A program made the position numbers and the translations under genes. Under the pieces are notes generated by a model, which saw nothing but the letters and a program-made list of their open reading frames with translations, had not been told where the DNA came from and searched no databases. This document shows, piece after piece, positions 63,865 through 64,000 of a DNA stretch of 64,000 nucleotides (positions are counted from its first letter, which is position 1; each line of letters starts with the position of its first letter). Source of the stretch: Planctomycetaceae bacterium (GTDB taxonomy: Bacteria > Planctomycetota > UBA1135 > GCA-002686595). The stretch covers positions 1-64,000 of the forward strand of contig WYBT01000004.1 of the NCBI GenBank assembly GCA_011525785.1. Reading direction: 5' to 3'.

Positions 63865-64000
63865 CTACGACGCTTCCGCGTTCCGCCACGCGTTCAGGTA
63901 GGCCGTCGCGGCCGCGAGCGGATCGGCGGCGCCGAACACTCCCGACCAGACCGCGGCGCCGGCGGCGCCGCAGGCGCGCACCTGCGCGAGGTGGGCCGGC
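63865..64000 (-). CDS. thiE: Thiamine-phosphate synthase, C-terminal end only
   Basis: The last 44 residues of a gene entering from the right edge: PAHLAQVRACGAAGAAVWSG, then VFGAADPLAAATAYLNAWRN. This matches the end of ThiE (GAxGxAVxSxxFxAxDP). ThiE joins the thiazole and pyrimidine to give thiamine monophosphate, the substrate of ThiL encoded next. The context supports the call; the catalytic part lies outside the window. Confidence 0.7.
   Translation of the reverse strand, partial: PAHLAQVRACGAAGAAVWSGVFGAADPLAAATAYLNAWRNAEAS

Overview
This is a very GC-rich (roughly 70 %), gene-dense bacterial chromosome segment, nearly all ordinary core genome. The gene set has tmRNA and SmpB, a type II fatty-acid cluster, SdhCAB, Ddl and DapB, Dxr and RseP. 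It also has many secreted lipoproteins and HEAT-repeat proteins of no known function and a GreA fused to a long N-terminal region. GTG starts and ATGA/GTGA stop-start overlaps are frequent. Together these fit a planctomycete (Planctomycetota) best, but that assignment is inference from gene content and no 16S rRNA is present.

Layout. Bases 1-1064 are a phage-like edge: the end of a DNA methyltransferase and two tandem paralogous small-terminase-like proteins. From 1149 to 13.7 kb there are RNA-related genes: the GreA fusion (-), rlmI (-), a degenerate amidohydrolase with dus (+), pcnB (-), tRNA-Trp, rsmG, tRNA-Leu(CAG) (-), smpB and ssrA. From 14.4 to 19.8 kb are transketolase, a lipoprotein, a flippase-like membrane protein and a PfkB kinase. 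recA and alaS fill 20.3-24.4 kb. A clean TTGACA-17-TATCGT promoter then opens rpmF-plsX-fabH-fabD-fabG-acpP-fabF, followed on the same strand by a 116-aa orphan, a eukaryotic-type UDP-sugar pyrophosphorylase, ddl and dapB. This couples membrane lipid and peptidoglycan precursor synthesis.

After tRNA-Leu(CAA) (35.1 kb) come a histidine-kinase-DHp-like protein without an evident ATPase domain, a NifU-like protein, and a 546-aa unknown. sdhCAB (39.5-43.0 kb) ends near a strong terminator. Next is a 720-aa secreted HEAT-repeat protein with a Gly/Pro-rich linker and a predicted leader of about 270 nt, closed by another strong terminator. A minus-strand block (45.9-51.1 kb) holds a TPR-like protein, a spermidine-synthase-like membrane protein, an alpha/beta-hydrolase-like protein lacking the nucleophile serine, and a single reading frame joining a NUDIX domain to PurM. 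Dxr, RseP and a UbiA-type prenyltransferase (51.2-55.3 kb) read plus. A CCA-adding enzyme reads minus, and a pilin-like protein follows. The right end (57.3-64 kb, minus) is a compact run thiE-thiL-tsaE-ECF sigma-anti-sigma, then a TolC-like protein and a HEAT-type lipoprotein.

No CRISPR array, insertion sequence or obvious novel defence or biosynthetic system was found. The most unusual items are the NUDIX-PurM fusion, two conserved-looking enzyme folds that lost their catalytic residues, the DHp-like protein, and conserved-looking orphan proteins in operons. Starts were moved inside the longest open frames where a Shine-Dalgarno sequence or family length called for it.
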